The notes: a model not told the origin generated them from the letters alone. Positions 54,287 through 63,881 are shown, counted from the stretch's first letter. The stretch: DNA of 64,000 nucleotides from Eubacteriaceae bacterium (GCA_902362455.1 CABIWJ010000007.1:119903-183902), one strand, 5' to 3'. Made by a program: numbers and translations.

Positions 54287-54365
54287 AATTTATTCGGTCT
54301 CCATTCGTATTTTTACAGTATTAAAGATAAAGTATAAGGATTTATAATTATAAAACTATAACGAT

Positions 54366-54441
54366 TTTAATTAAAAAATATACATTTAATTAAAAAATAT
54401 ACAATTAATTTAAAAATATATGTTTAATTATATAATATAAA
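54366..54441. repeat. Four tandem 19-bp repeats (operator-like iterons)
   Basis: TTTAATTAAAAAATATACA occurs at 54366-54384 and identically at 54385-54403; a 15/19 match follows at 54404-54422 and a 16/19 match at 54423-54441, without gaps. They lie between the divergent HTH and kinase genes, about 80 bases from the HTH start and 100 from the kinase start. A period of 19 bp is close to two helical turns, so a protein bound to each unit would sit on nearly the same face. Likely the binding array of the adjacent HTH protein. Confidence 0.75.
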
Positions 54442-54540
54442 ATAAATATATGCTATACTAAATTATAGTTGTTAAAAAGTAGAATGAAAAGTAGTGTAGG
54501 AAAGAAAGGATAGTGTATATTTGTAAATATTTTTGAACAG

Positions 54541-55722
54541 ATGAATTACAATATACCAGGAAGCAAGATAATGACATTAGAGGAAGAGTATGAGCTTTCA
54601 TGTTATAAAGAACTTACTGAATTATGTGATGGTAAGGAAAGCTATATTGTAAAGAACATTAACGATGGCAAAATATATGTAAAGAAAAAGGTAAAATTAT
54701 TTAATAGAGAACTTCTGTTAAGGTTAATGGAATTAGATATAAAAGATATTCCTAAAATATATTTGTGCATTGAAGATGGAGAAGAATTAACTGTAATAGA
54801 GGAGTATATTCATGGTGAAACCTTATATGAATATCAGAAGAAAAATGGATTATTTAATGAGAGGGAAGCGGTGGAAATTATTTGCAGATTATGTGATATT
54901 TTATCACAATTACATTCATTTGACCCTCCGATAATACATAGAGATATTAAGCCTATGAATGTAATGATTAGTAATGATGAGGTTGTGAAACTTATAGACT
55001 TTGATGCGGCAAGGGAAAATGTTGTAGGAGAGGTTGAAGATACATATCTTATGGGAACAAAGGAATTTGCTGCACCGGAGCAGTATGGTTTTGGACAGTC
55101 AGATGCCAGAACAGATATATATGCACTTGGTATAATGTTAAATGTGATGCTGACGGGTGAGGTACCTAAGAATAGAATCTATGGAAATGATTCAAAGACG
55201 CTTACTAAGATTATTAAGAAATGCATAATGCTAGAACCTGATAAAAGGTATAAAAATGTAAATGAATTAAAAAGAAACCTGCAATTTCTATATTTACAAA
55301 ACTATATCCCTAATATAAATAAGCCATACATACATTTGTCTAAAAATAATTATTTAAGAAATGATAAGAATCTAATTGACGAGTTAAGAACATATCTGCC
55401 TGTAGGATACAGAACCGGTAAGCTTTGGAAGATGATAATTGCAACTATAAGTTATATAGTAATTGGTATAGTATCATTTGGACTGGTAATAGAAGATAGT
55501 AATACAGGTGAAAATTTTACGAATGGTAAATTATATTTATTAAGAACATTTATTTTTGTAATAATTATAGGAAGTATTACATATCTTGGGAATTACCGGG
55601 GAGTAAGATACAAATTACCGGGAACAAGACAAAAGGGATTACTTAATATAATTATGAGTCTAGTTTATGTAATATCCTATAGTCTGGGCTTGTTTGTTAT
55701 AATGGCATTATTGATAATATAA
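54541..55722 (+). CDS. Membrane-anchored Hanks-type Ser/Thr protein kinase
   Basis: The N-terminal kinase domain has Lys48-50 at the VAIK position, HRD at 133-135 in IIHRDIKPMN and APE in EFAAPEQYG. The magnesium motif reads DFD (153-155) in place of DFG, leaving the metal-binding Asp intact. The C-terminal part has three hydrophobic spans (about 298-318, 331-350, 368-393) and no large outside domain, unlike the PASTA kinase PrkC in this window. It is divergent from the HTH regulator gene and shares its iteron array. The regulator or the downstream lipoprotein could be a target; that is inference. Confidence 0.85.
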   Translation: MNYNIPGSKIMTLEEEYELSCYKELTELCDGKESYIVKNINDGKIYVKKKVKLFNRELLLRLMELDIKDIPKIYLCIEDGEELTVIEEYIHGETLYEYQKKNGLFNEREAVEIICRLCDILSQLHSFDPPIIHRDIKPMNVMISNDEVVKLIDFDAARENVVGEVEDTYLMGTKEFAAPEQYGFGQSDARTDIYALGIMLNVMLTGEVPKNRIYGNDSKTLTKIIKKCIMLEPDKRYKNVNELKRNLQFLYLQNYIPNINKPYIHLSKNNYLRNDKNLIDELRTYLPVGYRTGKLWKMIIATISYIVIGIVSFGLVIEDSNTGENFTNGKLYLLRTFIFVIIIGSITYLGNYRGVRYKLPGTRQKGLLNIIMSLVYVISYSLGLFVIMALLII

Positions 55723-55829
55723 TTGTCCGCTATACAGAGGACTAAAATCTAAATCTTCTTTGATATAATCGTGTAATCAAATATTAATTATTGTGATGGT
55801 TATAGCTATTACAATCAAAGGAGGAAATT

Positions 55830-56441
55830 ATGGAAAACAAGAAAAAAGGAAAATTAAAATGGTTATCAATTGCTATTATAACGATTCTGGCAATGGGAAT
55901 TGTAGGGTGTACAAGTGAAAGTGATGATACCCCTAAGAAGGTAGGAGAAGTAAATAAAGTTGATGAATCTAAAAATGATTCAAAAGATGATTCGAAAGAT
56001 GATTCGGATGATCCAAATGATGACACTTCAGAGGGTAAGGAAACTGAATCAGAAGAGAAAAATGAGTTCTTTGCAGGAGATGTGGTAGAGACTAAGACAT
56101 TAAGAATTTCATTTTTATCAGTAGAAGATTATATATCTGATAATGAGTTTGAACAGCCGGCAGAGGGTAAAAAATTTATCAAAGCTAGCTTCGAATTTGA
56201 AAATATTGGTAAAGATGACGAATATGTTTCAGATATGGATTTTGATTGTTATGCAGATGGTTATAGTGCTGACATGAGTTATGTTTTAGATAATGATTTA
56301 AGTGCAACAATTTCAAAAGGCATGAAAACTAAAGGAGATGTTGTATTTGAAGTTCCGGTTGATGCACAAGAAGTAGTGATACAATATGAAACAGATGCAT
56401 GGACAAGTAGTAAGATTAACTTTTATGTCGTTAAGCAGTAG
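55830..56441 (+). CDS. DUF4352-type lipoprotein
   Basis: A lipoprotein signal (basic start, hydrophobic run, lipobox GIVGC with Cys28) is followed by a strongly acidic, repetitive linker of Asp/Lys/Ser (about residues 45-75, with repeated KDDS units). The C-terminal domain (about 85-203) resembles DUF4352, an immunoglobulin-like extracellular domain, with the segment EGKKFIKASFEFENIGKDDE. GGAGG precedes the ATG. It lies about 107 nt after the kinase gene in the same direction. The ligand is unknown. Confidence 0.8.
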   Translation: MENKKKGKLKWLSIAIITILAMGIVGCTSESDDTPKKVGEVNKVDESKNDSKDDSKDDSDDPNDDTSEGKETESEEKNEFFAGDVVETKTLRISFLSVEDYISDNEFEQPAEGKKFIKASFEFENIGKDDEYVSDMDFDCYADGYSADMSYVLDNDLSATISKGMKTKGDVVFEVPVDAQEVVIQYETDAWTSSKINFYVVKQ

Positions 56442-56565
56442 TTTTGATGTGAGAGTATGACAGTGATTATATATTATTGTTTAATTAGTACTTAATCATT
56501 ATCTCAAATAATTAATTACACATTTAGTAAATATTTATATTTTTAGCAGATAAATATTAAATTCA

Positions 56566-56638
56566 AAAAAAGGTATTCAGTAAATCAATTTAATTTAATG
56601 GAAGTCATTAACGTTAATTGATTTTGAATACCTTTTTG
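56566..56638. terminator. Long bidirectional hairpin terminator
   Basis: AAAAAGGTATTCA (56566-56578) pairs with TGAATACCTTTTT (56625-56637), and an inner AAATCAATT (56582-56590) pairs with AATTGATTT (56617-56625). A-tract and T-tract flanks make it usable on both strands. The rest of this 307-base gap shows nothing further. Confidence 0.85.
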
Positions 56639-56748
56639 TTGCATTTTCTCTTATGATTTGATAAAATTAATTGTGATTGACAAAAAATACAGTTAATATA
56701 AATAGAATATTTGAATATAGATTTTGAAAAATCGAGGAGGACCAAGAA

Positions 56749-58059
56749 ATGGCTTCGAAAAAAAATAAAAAGAAGAACTTAAGTAACAATACAGTTAATA
56801 ATATAGAAAAAAAGGTAATAATTGATAATGATACTGAAGAATGTGAAAAAATATTAGAGAGACTTGATGAGATAGAGAAAAAACAGAATATGTCATCAAA
56901 GGTTAAAAGTCTCATTAAAGAAGATAAAGAAGCAATACAAAAGATGAATGAAAATATTAAGAAAATTGAGGAAGACGAGTTAGATTATCTTGATGATGAA
57001 GTTGACGTGGATATAGAAAATGATGAAGATAATAAGAATTTCATTGCTGAAGATAAAGTAGAGGAAAAAGAAGATTTATCTAAGAAGCCAGAAAGTAAAG
57101 ATGATGATTCGGAGAAGTCAGATGCAGAGGCCTCAGATGATAGTAGAGAGGAAGAGGCAAACCTTGATTTCTTTGCTAATCTTAATAAAGAAGATAATAT
57201 TTCTAATGAAAGAATAAGGAAGAAAGCTCCTAAGAGACTTGCAAATGATGCGAACAAGCTTAGTTTTATGGATAAGTTAAAGTTAGCAGCCAGAAATAAT
57301 ACCAGGAATTTTGCAATTGGGACAGCGATAGCATTTTTATTTATTGTTTTAATAATTGCATTGGCAGTAGATGCAGGCAACAAAGATAAGAATGACGATG
57401 TGAATGCAGCAACTAAGTTAAGCGGGGAGTTTATTGAGGTAGATACAACACCATTTATTGATGTGATTAATAATTATTATGCAGCTTTAGAATCAGGAGA
57501 TATAAATGTGGTAAGAAGTCTTATAGCTGATTCAGATGATATTACAGATGATGAGATTAAGAAAAAATGTGATGAGGTAAAGGCATATGCTGAATTAGTA
57601 GTCGGTTCGTCATTTATGGTAACAGACTGTTATATCCAGAAAGGAATGAAAGCTAAGGAATATATAGTACATTATAAATTCCAGGTAACTATTAAATCGA
57701 TAAAGACACCTACAGTTGGTTTATTTACAAGTTATATTGTAGACGATGCTACTGAAGCATCTAAAGTAGATTACAAGGTATGCGTAGTCGTAAATGATAA
57801 GTCCAGTGATATTTATAAATATATTTTAAAGATGAGAAGTTGTAAGAATGTTACCGACTTATTTAATAAAGTTGATAAAGAGTTAGAAGAAGCTTGTGAA
57901 AAAGATTCAGACCTTAAAGCAATCGTTGATGTATTAAAAGGAACTGATTCAGATGAAGATACTGTAAATGAAGAGACAACAGAGCCTATGAAAGACTCAG
58001 AAACTAAGAGTTCTGATAAAAAAGACGAATCTAAAGAGACAACAAAGAGTGCGTCATAG
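56749..58059 (+). CDS. Single-span membrane protein of unknown family
   Basis: I do not recognise this gene. The first 180 residues are highly charged (Lys then Asp/Glu-rich), with probable coiled coil around 35-75 and a disordered acidic stretch. One membrane span (about 184-208, ending in LIIALAVDAG) leads to an outside domain (about 225-400) that begins DVINNYYAALESGDINVVRSL, reminiscent of NTF2-like/SnoaL folds, and a Ser/Thr/Lys/Glu tail. GGAGG precedes the ATG. Neighbouring extracellular lipoprotein and kinase genes suggest an envelope role. Confidence 0.75.
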   Translation: MASKKNKKKNLSNNTVNNIEKKVIIDNDTEECEKILERLDEIEKKQNMSSKVKSLIKEDKEAIQKMNENIKKIEEDELDYLDDEVDVDIENDEDNKNFIAEDKVEEKEDLSKKPESKDDDSEKSDAEASDDSREEEANLDFFANLNKEDNISNERIRKKAPKRLANDANKLSFMDKLKLAARNNTRNFAIGTAIAFLFIVLIIALAVDAGNKDKNDDVNAATKLSGEFIEVDTTPFIDVINNYYAALESGDINVVRSLIADSDDITDDEIKKKCDEVKAYAELVVGSSFMVTDCYIQKGMKAKEYIVHYKFQVTIKSIKTPTVGLFTSYIVDDATEASKVDYKVCVVVNDKSSDIYKYILKMRSCKNVTDLFNKVDKELEEACEKDSDLKAIVDVLKGTDSDEDTVNEETTEPMKDSETKSSDKKDESKETTKSAS

Positions 58060-58094
58060 GAAGTATAGAAACTGAATACATGTAAATAGAATAG

Positions 58095-58198
58095 ATACAA
58101 ACAGTATATAATACAAGTTAGTATATCTGTTTGTATAAGATAAGGACTGGTCCTAATTATGTTTTAATTGTTCAAAATATAATTGAGACTAGTCCTTA
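58095..58198 (+). terminator. Two tandem hairpins after the membrane-protein gene
   Basis: The first pairs ATACAAACAG (58095-58104) with CTGTTTGTAT (58127-58136). The second is longer: AAGGACTGGTCCTAATTATGTTTT region 58142-58165 pairs with 58175-58198 with few mismatches. The tail is only moderately T-rich, so termination is likely but not certain. A roughly 150-base AT-rich stretch follows before the response regulator gene. Confidence 0.65.
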
Positions 58199-58346
58199 TA
58201 TATTATAGATATATTGCAATTATAAATTAGAATTGTTAATATTAGTATGTGATATATTCAGATAAGGAGTCCATTTCAATATGTATATATTTGGAATAAA
58301 AAATATAGCAACAAAAAAACATAAGAATAAAATAGAGGAAAAATAA

Positions 58347-59009
58347 ATGTTAGATATATTAATTGTAGAAGACAATCCGGAAATAAGTGGACTATTAAGA
58401 GACTTTCTGGTTAAAGAAAATTATGTGGTAAGTGTGGCAGATACAGGTGAAAAAGCATTGGATATTTATAGCAGATATGGTGCAAAATTAGTAATCTTAG
58501 ATATAATGTTACCGGGAATAAATGGTTTTGCAATATGCCAGAGAATAAGGGAAAAATCCAATTCACATATTATTATAGTGAGCGCTAAAACGGATAAAGA
58601 CGATAAATTAAAAGGATTAAATCTGGGAGCAGATGATTATATAGAAAAGCCATATGACATTGACATTTTGCTTGCTAAAATCAGGGGGATATTTAAAAGA
58701 AAATATGCCAAGGAAGAGATTATAGAGGGTAATCTGATACTTAATACTGTTAATAAAAGTCTTATTGTTGATGGAGAAATGGTAGATGTTACAGAGAAAG
58801 AATTTGAGTTATTAAAGCTGTTAATAGAGAATAAGAATACAACTCTTAAGAAAGAATATATTTTCAATACTATATGGGGAAGCGACAGCGATTCTGAATT
58901 ACAGACATTGACAGTGCACATAAAATGGCTTCGTGAAAAAATAGAGAAAGATTCAAAGAAGCCGGAACATATTATTACAGCCTGGGGGGTAGGGTACAGA
59001 TTTGAATAA
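58347..59009 (+). CDS. OmpR/PhoB-family response regulator
   Basis: The receiver domain (about 1-115) has the acidic pair VEDN, phospho-acceptor Asp52 in LVILDIMLPG and the conserved Lys in VSAKTDKDDK. The C-terminal winged helix (about 125-220) includes EFELLKLLIEN and the final VGYRFE. It would bind direct repeats in DNA after phosphorylation by the kinase encoded next, whose start overlaps this gene by 8 nt. The likely target is the ABC transporter operon downstream. Confidence 0.94.
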   Translation: MLDILIVEDNPEISGLLRDFLVKENYVVSVADTGEKALDIYSRYGAKLVILDIMLPGINGFAICQRIREKSNSHIIIVSAKTDKDDKLKGLNLGADDYIEKPYDIDILLAKIRGIFKRKYAKEEIIEGNLILNTVNKSLIVDGEMVDVTEKEFELLKLLIENKNTTLKKEYIFNTIWGSDSDSELQTLTVHIKWLREKIEKDSKKPEHIITAWGVGYRFE

Positions 59010-60222
59010 GTTTAGAAGAATTACTCTGGTGGTTCTGTTAATAGAGATACTTATAATTGTAATTGGAAATGTTATGTATTACAGAAATAAGAGAGAAAAT
59101 GATGGAATATACAGAGTAGAATCCAAAAGAATTGCAAATGAATTAGAAAATAAAGATGTTAATCATATTGATTTATCAGGATATAAAACCATAATAAGAG
59201 TAAGTGAATTTAATGCAGAGGAAATATGCAATAATGCTTACGTGGTAGAAAAGGCAGGAGATAAATTATATAGAATTGAATATAAGAGGGTTAGCAGCAA
59301 CTATTTAGTATTGTATATGAATATTATAGTCGGAAGTATGCTTATATTTACCTTAGTGATAATGCTTTATATAAATATGAGAATTATAAAACCATTTAAT
59401 AAAATGGAAGAATTAGCAGTGTCATTGGCAAAGGGAAATCTTTCTATGCCAGTCAAAGCAGAGAAGAGAAAATATTTTGGTAAATTCCTGTGGGGAATGG
59501 ATATGTTAAGAGAGAATTTAGAAACAGCAAGGGAAAGAGAATTAGAATACCAAAAGGAAAGAAAGACACTTGTATTATCATTGTCACACGATATAAAGAC
59601 ACCTTTATCGGCCATAGAATTATATACAAATGCTTTAACAAAAGAACTATACACTTCAGAGAGTAAGAAGAGGGAAGCATTATACGGAATAGATAAAAAT
59701 GCAAAAGAAATTAAGAGATATATTGATGAAATAATCAATGCATCAAGAGAAGATTTTCTCAAGCTGCAGGTAGAAACAGGAGAATTCTATCTGTCGCAGA
59801 TAATGGAGTCCGTTAAGAAATTCTATATAGATAAATTAGGTATAAAGCATACAGAATTAAAAATTGAGAAATATATGGATTGCATCTGTAAGGGTGACAG
59901 TGAGCGTGTAATAGAAGTAATACAAAATATTATGGAAAATGCTATCAAATACGGTGATGGTAAACAGATAGAAATTACATTTGCAGATGAAGAAGATTGC
60001 AGGCTTATATATATTTCTAATACCGGCTGTTCAATAAACGAAGAGGAATTACCATACTTATTCGATTCATTTTATCGTGGAAGTAACAGCCATAATATAA
60101 AGGGAAGCGGACTTGGTTTATATATCTGCAGACAACTTATGTTAAAGATGGACGGAGAAGTCTTTGCAGATATTAACGATAATATTTTCAAGGTTGGCGT
60201 AGTAGTAAGAAAAGCAAAGTAA
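59002..60222 (+). CDS. Sensor histidine kinase, two-span
   Basis: Two membrane spans (about 7-26 and 102-126) enclose an outside loop of about 75 residues. A HAMP-like linker is followed by the dimerisation domain with phospho-acceptor His196 in LSLSHDIKTPLSAIE, then the ATPase domain with NIMENAIKYG (N box) and GSGLGLYICRQL (G2). It starts with TTG at 59002 after a G-rich ribosome site and overlaps the response regulator gene. The signal is unknown; the linked ABC transporter suggests peptide antibiotics or envelope stress. Confidence 0.92.
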   Translation: MNKFRRITLVVLLIEILIIVIGNVMYYRNKRENDGIYRVESKRIANELENKDVNHIDLSGYKTIIRVSEFNAEEICNNAYVVEKAGDKLYRIEYKRVSSNYLVLYMNIIVGSMLIFTLVIMLYINMRIIKPFNKMEELAVSLAKGNLSMPVKAEKRKYFGKFLWGMDMLRENLETARERELEYQKERKTLVLSLSHDIKTPLSAIELYTNALTKELYTSESKKREALYGIDKNAKEIKRYIDEIINASREDFLKLQVETGEFYLSQIMESVKKFYIDKLGIKHTELKIEKYMDCICKGDSERVIEVIQNIMENAIKYGDGKQIEITFADEEDCRLIYISNTGCSINEEELPYLFDSFYRGSNSHNIKGSGLGLYICRQLMLKMDGEVFADINDNIFKVGVVVRKAK

Positions 60223-60271
60223 ATATATGAAGATAACTCAAACTTCACACGTACATATTTACTTTGCTTTT
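60210..60271. terminator. 17-bp perfect hairpin overlapping the histidine kinase stop
   Basis: AAAAGCAAAGTAAATAT (60210-60226) pairs perfectly with 60255-60271, and the left arm contains the last codons and stop of the histidine kinase. The right arm ends in TTTT, so it can terminate the two-component operon before the permease. Confidence 0.8.
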
Positions 60272-60394
60272 CCAAGTTTTCTAAAGGCAGGAAAATTAAT
60301 CATAAATATTTGTATTTAAGGATTATTTAATAATTTATTCTGTATAATCAAGTTGTTTTTAAAAATTAGTTTATAAATAGAGAGGAGAAAGCAT

Positions 60395-62767
60395 TTGTTT
60401 ATCAGAATATTAAAGAAAGATTTAAAACGTAAAAAATCAATAAATATTATTCTGTTTCTGTTTATTTGTCTCGCTACGATATTTGTAGCAAGCGGTCTTA
60501 ACAATGTAATCAGTGTAGTTAATGGGACTGATTATTATTTCGATAAGGCAGGCATCGGAGACTATAATATTTTGACTATGGGTGGAGGTAATTCGAAAAA
60601 GGGATTAGATGAGTACTTAGATGGCGAAGCCGCCGTTAAGAGCTATAAGCTTGAAAATGTATTATATGGCTCTAAGTATAATCTGCTTAATGAAAAAGAT
60701 GAGATAACTAAAGCTGATGGTTCTGTTATATTTCAATCAATAGATGAATCTAAATTATCATATTTTAATCTTGATAATAAGAAAATTACCAAAGTAGAAG
60801 AGGGACATATATATGTTACGGGTAATTTTATGAAAGACAATAATTTAAAAAAGGGTGACAAAATACACATACAGTTTGAAAGTGTAGATATGACATTGAT
60901 AATTGATAGTAAGGCAAAAGATGCATTATTAGGTTCCGGTTTTATGGGAAATACACGTATTATTATGAATAACAATGATTTTAAGAAAATGTGTATGGAC
61001 GAAACTATAAATAATTATTACCGGGGGCAGATTGCATATATACAGACTAATGACATAAAAAGATTAGAAAAGATAATTACAGATATTCCCAATGTTGCAT
61101 TTGATGGAGATTACAATCTAATTAAAAACTGCTATGTGCTTGACATGATAGTGGCTTTTATTATACTCGTTTTAAGTATATGTCTTATAATAGTATCTTT
61201 TGTGGTATTGAAATTCTCAATTACATTTACCATTGAAGAAGAATTCAGAGAAATTGGCGTTATGAAAGCCATAGGTATTAAGAATTTTAAGATAAGAAGT
61301 ATCTATATTGTTAAATATCTTATATTATCGCTGTCTGGTGCAGCACTTGGCTTTATAATAAGTATTCCGTTTGGCAATATGTTATTGAAATCTGTCAGTG
61401 ATGATATGGTATTAGGTAATAAAATCGGTATATTAACTAATGTTCTGGGTGCGTTAGCAGTTGTAATTATAATTGTATCATTTGCATTTATTTGTACCGG
61501 AAGAGTGAAGGAAATGTCACCTGTAGATGCAGTGAGGTCGGGACAGACAGGCGAGAGATATAGTAAGAAATCATTATATAGAATTGGTAAAAGCCATACA
61601 AGTACACCAATGTATATGGCAATTAATGATGTGCTTAGCAGTCCAAAAAGATTTATAACTATTATAGCTTCATTTCTTATTTGTACCTTATTAGTGCTTA
61701 TGATTGTAAATACAACTAATACAATGAAAAGTGATAACCTAATTGATTTCTTCGCGACAAAGAGTGATTTGTATATGACAGATACCAATAAAGCTATGGA
61801 ATTAATGACAAAAGTAGATGAAGATAATGCGATTAATGAATACCTGAGTAAACAGGCTGAAAGATTACAGGAAGAGGATATGCCTGCAAATCTTGCGGTA
61901 GAGGTTCAATTCAAGTATAAAATTACAGCAAATGGAAGTAGTTATAAAATAACATGCCAGCAGGGATATAATACGAAAATGTCTGATTACAAATATTTAG
62001 ATGGATATGCCCCTGAAAATGCAGATGAAATAGCAATTACAAAGCAGATTGCAAGGAAACTTGGTGTGAAAATAGGAGATACGATTACGATTGATTATGG
62101 AAATGAACAAAGAAATTGTATTATAACAGCATATTTCCAGACGATGAACCAGCTTGGAGAATTAATAAGACTTCATAGTGATGCTCCTACTAACTTAAGA
62201 TATGCTTCAAGTATTTTCAGTTTTCAGATTAATTTTACGGATAATCCGTCTGAAAAAGAAATAGAAAGGCGTAAAGAAAGAATTAAGAAATTGTATAACA
62301 ATGATGATGTTACGAATTGTACAGAATATTGTATTGAATCTACTAAATCTGTGGATACATTAGAATCTGTACAGTATATGGTGTTGATTATTACGTTAAT
62401 TGTTGTGGTTCTTGTGACGATTTTAATGGAGAGAGCATTTATAGCAGATGAAAGAAGTCAGATTGCACTTCTTAAAGCAATAGGCTTTAAAGACAGCCAG
62501 ATAATTAAGTGGCATACTTATAGATTTGGAATCGTGTCTTTAATAGCAGTCATATTAGCAGGTGCGATATCCATACCAATGACTAGATTGTGCATCACAC
62601 CAATATTTGGAATGATGGGTGCAAAGGATATTATATACAATATTAAACCATTAGAGATATTTGTATTATATCCGGTTATTATTTTGTTGATGACATTTGC
62701 GATAGCATTTATCGTATCTGTTTATACAAAGACAATTAAGTGTAAAGACACATCTAATATAGAATAA
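60395..62767 (+). CDS. FtsX-type ABC transporter permease
   Basis: This 790-residue membrane protein has the MacB/FtsX layout: an N-terminal span (about 19-40), a large outside domain (about 45-240), three spans with cytoplasmic EEEFREIGVMKAIGIKN, then a second half with a span near 424-445, another outside domain and three final spans (about 660-685, 710-733, 757-777) with a second FIADERSQIALLKAIGFKD motif. Such permeases often drive peptide export or resistance by mechanotransmission. It starts with TTG at 60395 behind GAGGAGA. The ATPase gene follows 94 nt later. Confidence 0.9.
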   Translation: MFIRILKKDLKRKKSINIILFLFICLATIFVASGLNNVISVVNGTDYYFDKAGIGDYNILTMGGGNSKKGLDEYLDGEAAVKSYKLENVLYGSKYNLLNEKDEITKADGSVIFQSIDESKLSYFNLDNKKITKVEEGHIYVTGNFMKDNNLKKGDKIHIQFESVDMTLIIDSKAKDALLGSGFMGNTRIIMNNNDFKKMCMDETINNYYRGQIAYIQTNDIKRLEKIITDIPNVAFDGDYNLIKNCYVLDMIVAFIILVLSICLIIVSFVVLKFSITFTIEEEFREIGVMKAIGIKNFKIRSIYIVKYLILSLSGAALGFIISIPFGNMLLKSVSDDMVLGNKIGILTNVLGALAVVIIIVSFAFICTGRVKEMSPVDAVRSGQTGERYSKKSLYRIGKSHTSTPMYMAINDVLSSPKRFITIIASFLICTLLVLMIVNTTNTMKSDNLIDFFATKSDLYMTDTNKAMELMTKVDEDNAINEYLSKQAERLQEEDMPANLAVEVQFKYKITANGSSYKITCQQGYNTKMSDYKYLDGYAPENADEIAITKQIARKLGVKIGDTITIDYGNEQRNCIITAYFQTMNQLGELIRLHSDAPTNLRYASSIFSFQINFTDNPSEKEIERRKERIKKLYNNDDVTNCTEYCIESTKSVDTLESVQYMVLIITLIVVVLVTILMERAFIADERSQIALLKAIGFKDSQIIKWHTYRFGIVSLIAVILAGAISIPMTRLCITPIFGMMGAKDIIYNIKPLEIFVLYPVIILLMTFAIAFIVSVYTKTIKCKDTSNIE

Positions 62768-62861
62768 AAAATGTGATGAGTAAAAATGTATAATTAAGAT
62801 AGAATTTGCGAATAGAAAATGTAAAATGACAATTAAAAATGTATAGAAAAGAGGTTTAAAT

Positions 62862-63626
62862 ATGGGACATTTATTAGAAGTAAAAGATATATGTAAAACA
62901 TATGTGATTGATAAAAGGCAGAATAATGTCTTAAGAAATGTTGAGTTTGTAGTTAATGATGGAGAAATGGTGGCTATAATGGGTCCGTCAGGGTCAGGAA
63001 AATCAACTTTATTATATTCAGTTTCAGGTATGGATAATCCGACCAGTGGAACAGTTATTTTTGATGGAACTGATATTACTAAGTTAAAAGACAAAGATTT
63101 AGCTGAGTTAAGACTTAACGAAATGGGATTCATATTTCAACAGATGTATATGATGAAGAATTTAACAATTCTTGATAACATTGTGCTGCCTGCCATTCAA
63201 AGCAAGAAGATTAAGGAAACACGTAAAGAGAAAATGAAACGTGGAGAAGAATTGATGCATAAACTTGGAATTATCGAGGTGGCAGATAATGATATAAATG
63301 AAGTGTCAGGAGGACAATTGCAAAGAGCAGCAATATGCAGAAGTATGATTAATAAACCAAAGTTGCTATTTGCTGATGAACCAACAGGCGCGTTAAACCG
63401 GACTGCAGCTAATGAAGTTATGGATGAATTAGTTAAACTTAATAAAGAGGGAACAACGATAATGATGGTTACACACGATTCGAAGGTTGCAGCTAAATGT
63501 TCAAGAATTCTATATATTGTGGACGGCAATATAAAGGGTGAATATGATAACGGTAATACAGAGAATGATTCGGAAAAAGAAGTAGAAAGAAAAATTAATA
63601 ACTGGCTGTTAGAACTTGGTTGGTAA
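62862..63626 (+). CDS. ABC transporter ATPase (MacB/LolD-like)
   Basis: The ATPase partner of the permease upstream. All motifs are present: Walker A GPSGSGKST, Q loop FIFQQM, signature VSGGQLQRA, Walker B LLFADEPTGALN and switch His in MVTHD. The last 30 residues are a charged tail beyond the standard domain. GAGG precedes the ATG. With the two-component genes it probably forms a self-regulated export or resistance unit. Confidence 0.95.
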   Translation: MGHLLEVKDICKTYVIDKRQNNVLRNVEFVVNDGEMVAIMGPSGSGKSTLLYSVSGMDNPTSGTVIFDGTDITKLKDKDLAELRLNEMGFIFQQMYMMKNLTILDNIVLPAIQSKKIKETRKEKMKRGEELMHKLGIIEVADNDINEVSGGQLQRAAICRSMINKPKLLFADEPTGALNRTAANEVMDELVKLNKEGTTIMMVTHDSKVAAKCSRILYIVDGNIKGEYDNGNTENDSEKEVERKINNWLLELGW

Positions 63627-63750
63627 GATGCATATAGTGTTTTGATTATAAAGAAGGATTAAAAAGGGGTTGTAAGAAAATAAAATGCAATAATGAAAAA
63701 GATGTCAAAAAAAACAAAATGAAAAAAGTCAAAAAAAGTCAAAAAAGTTG

Positions 63751-63779
63751 TTGACAAAACCAAACCATAGTGATAATAT
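63751..63779 (+). promoter_or_regulatory. rRNA operon promoter P1 (predicted)
   Basis: TTGACA (63751-63756), 17 bp, TAATAT (63774-63779), preceded by TG (extended -10) and by phased A-tracts (63711-63747) that look like an UP element. The distance to P2 and the shared AGTTGTTGACA are typical of tandem rRNA promoters. Confidence 0.75.
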
Positions 63780-63845
63780 ATTCAAGTCGCTTGTGAGACA
63801 GTAAGTCATTCGCAACAACGACAAAAAAATAAATCAAAAAAGTTG

Positions 63846-63874
63846 TTGACAAACACAACGAAGTATGATACTAT
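63846..63874 (+). promoter_or_regulatory. rRNA operon promoter P2 (predicted)
   Basis: TTGACA (63846-63851), 17 bp, TACTAT (63869-63874), again with a TGA before the -10. It sits 95 bp after P1 and repeats the same AAAAAAGTTGTTGACAAA core. Confidence 0.75.
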
Positions 63875-63881
63875 TGAGAAG

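Noticed and set aside
54366..54441. Tandem repeats as a CRISPR array
   Set aside because: Units of 19 bp follow each other with no spacers, and no cas genes are present.
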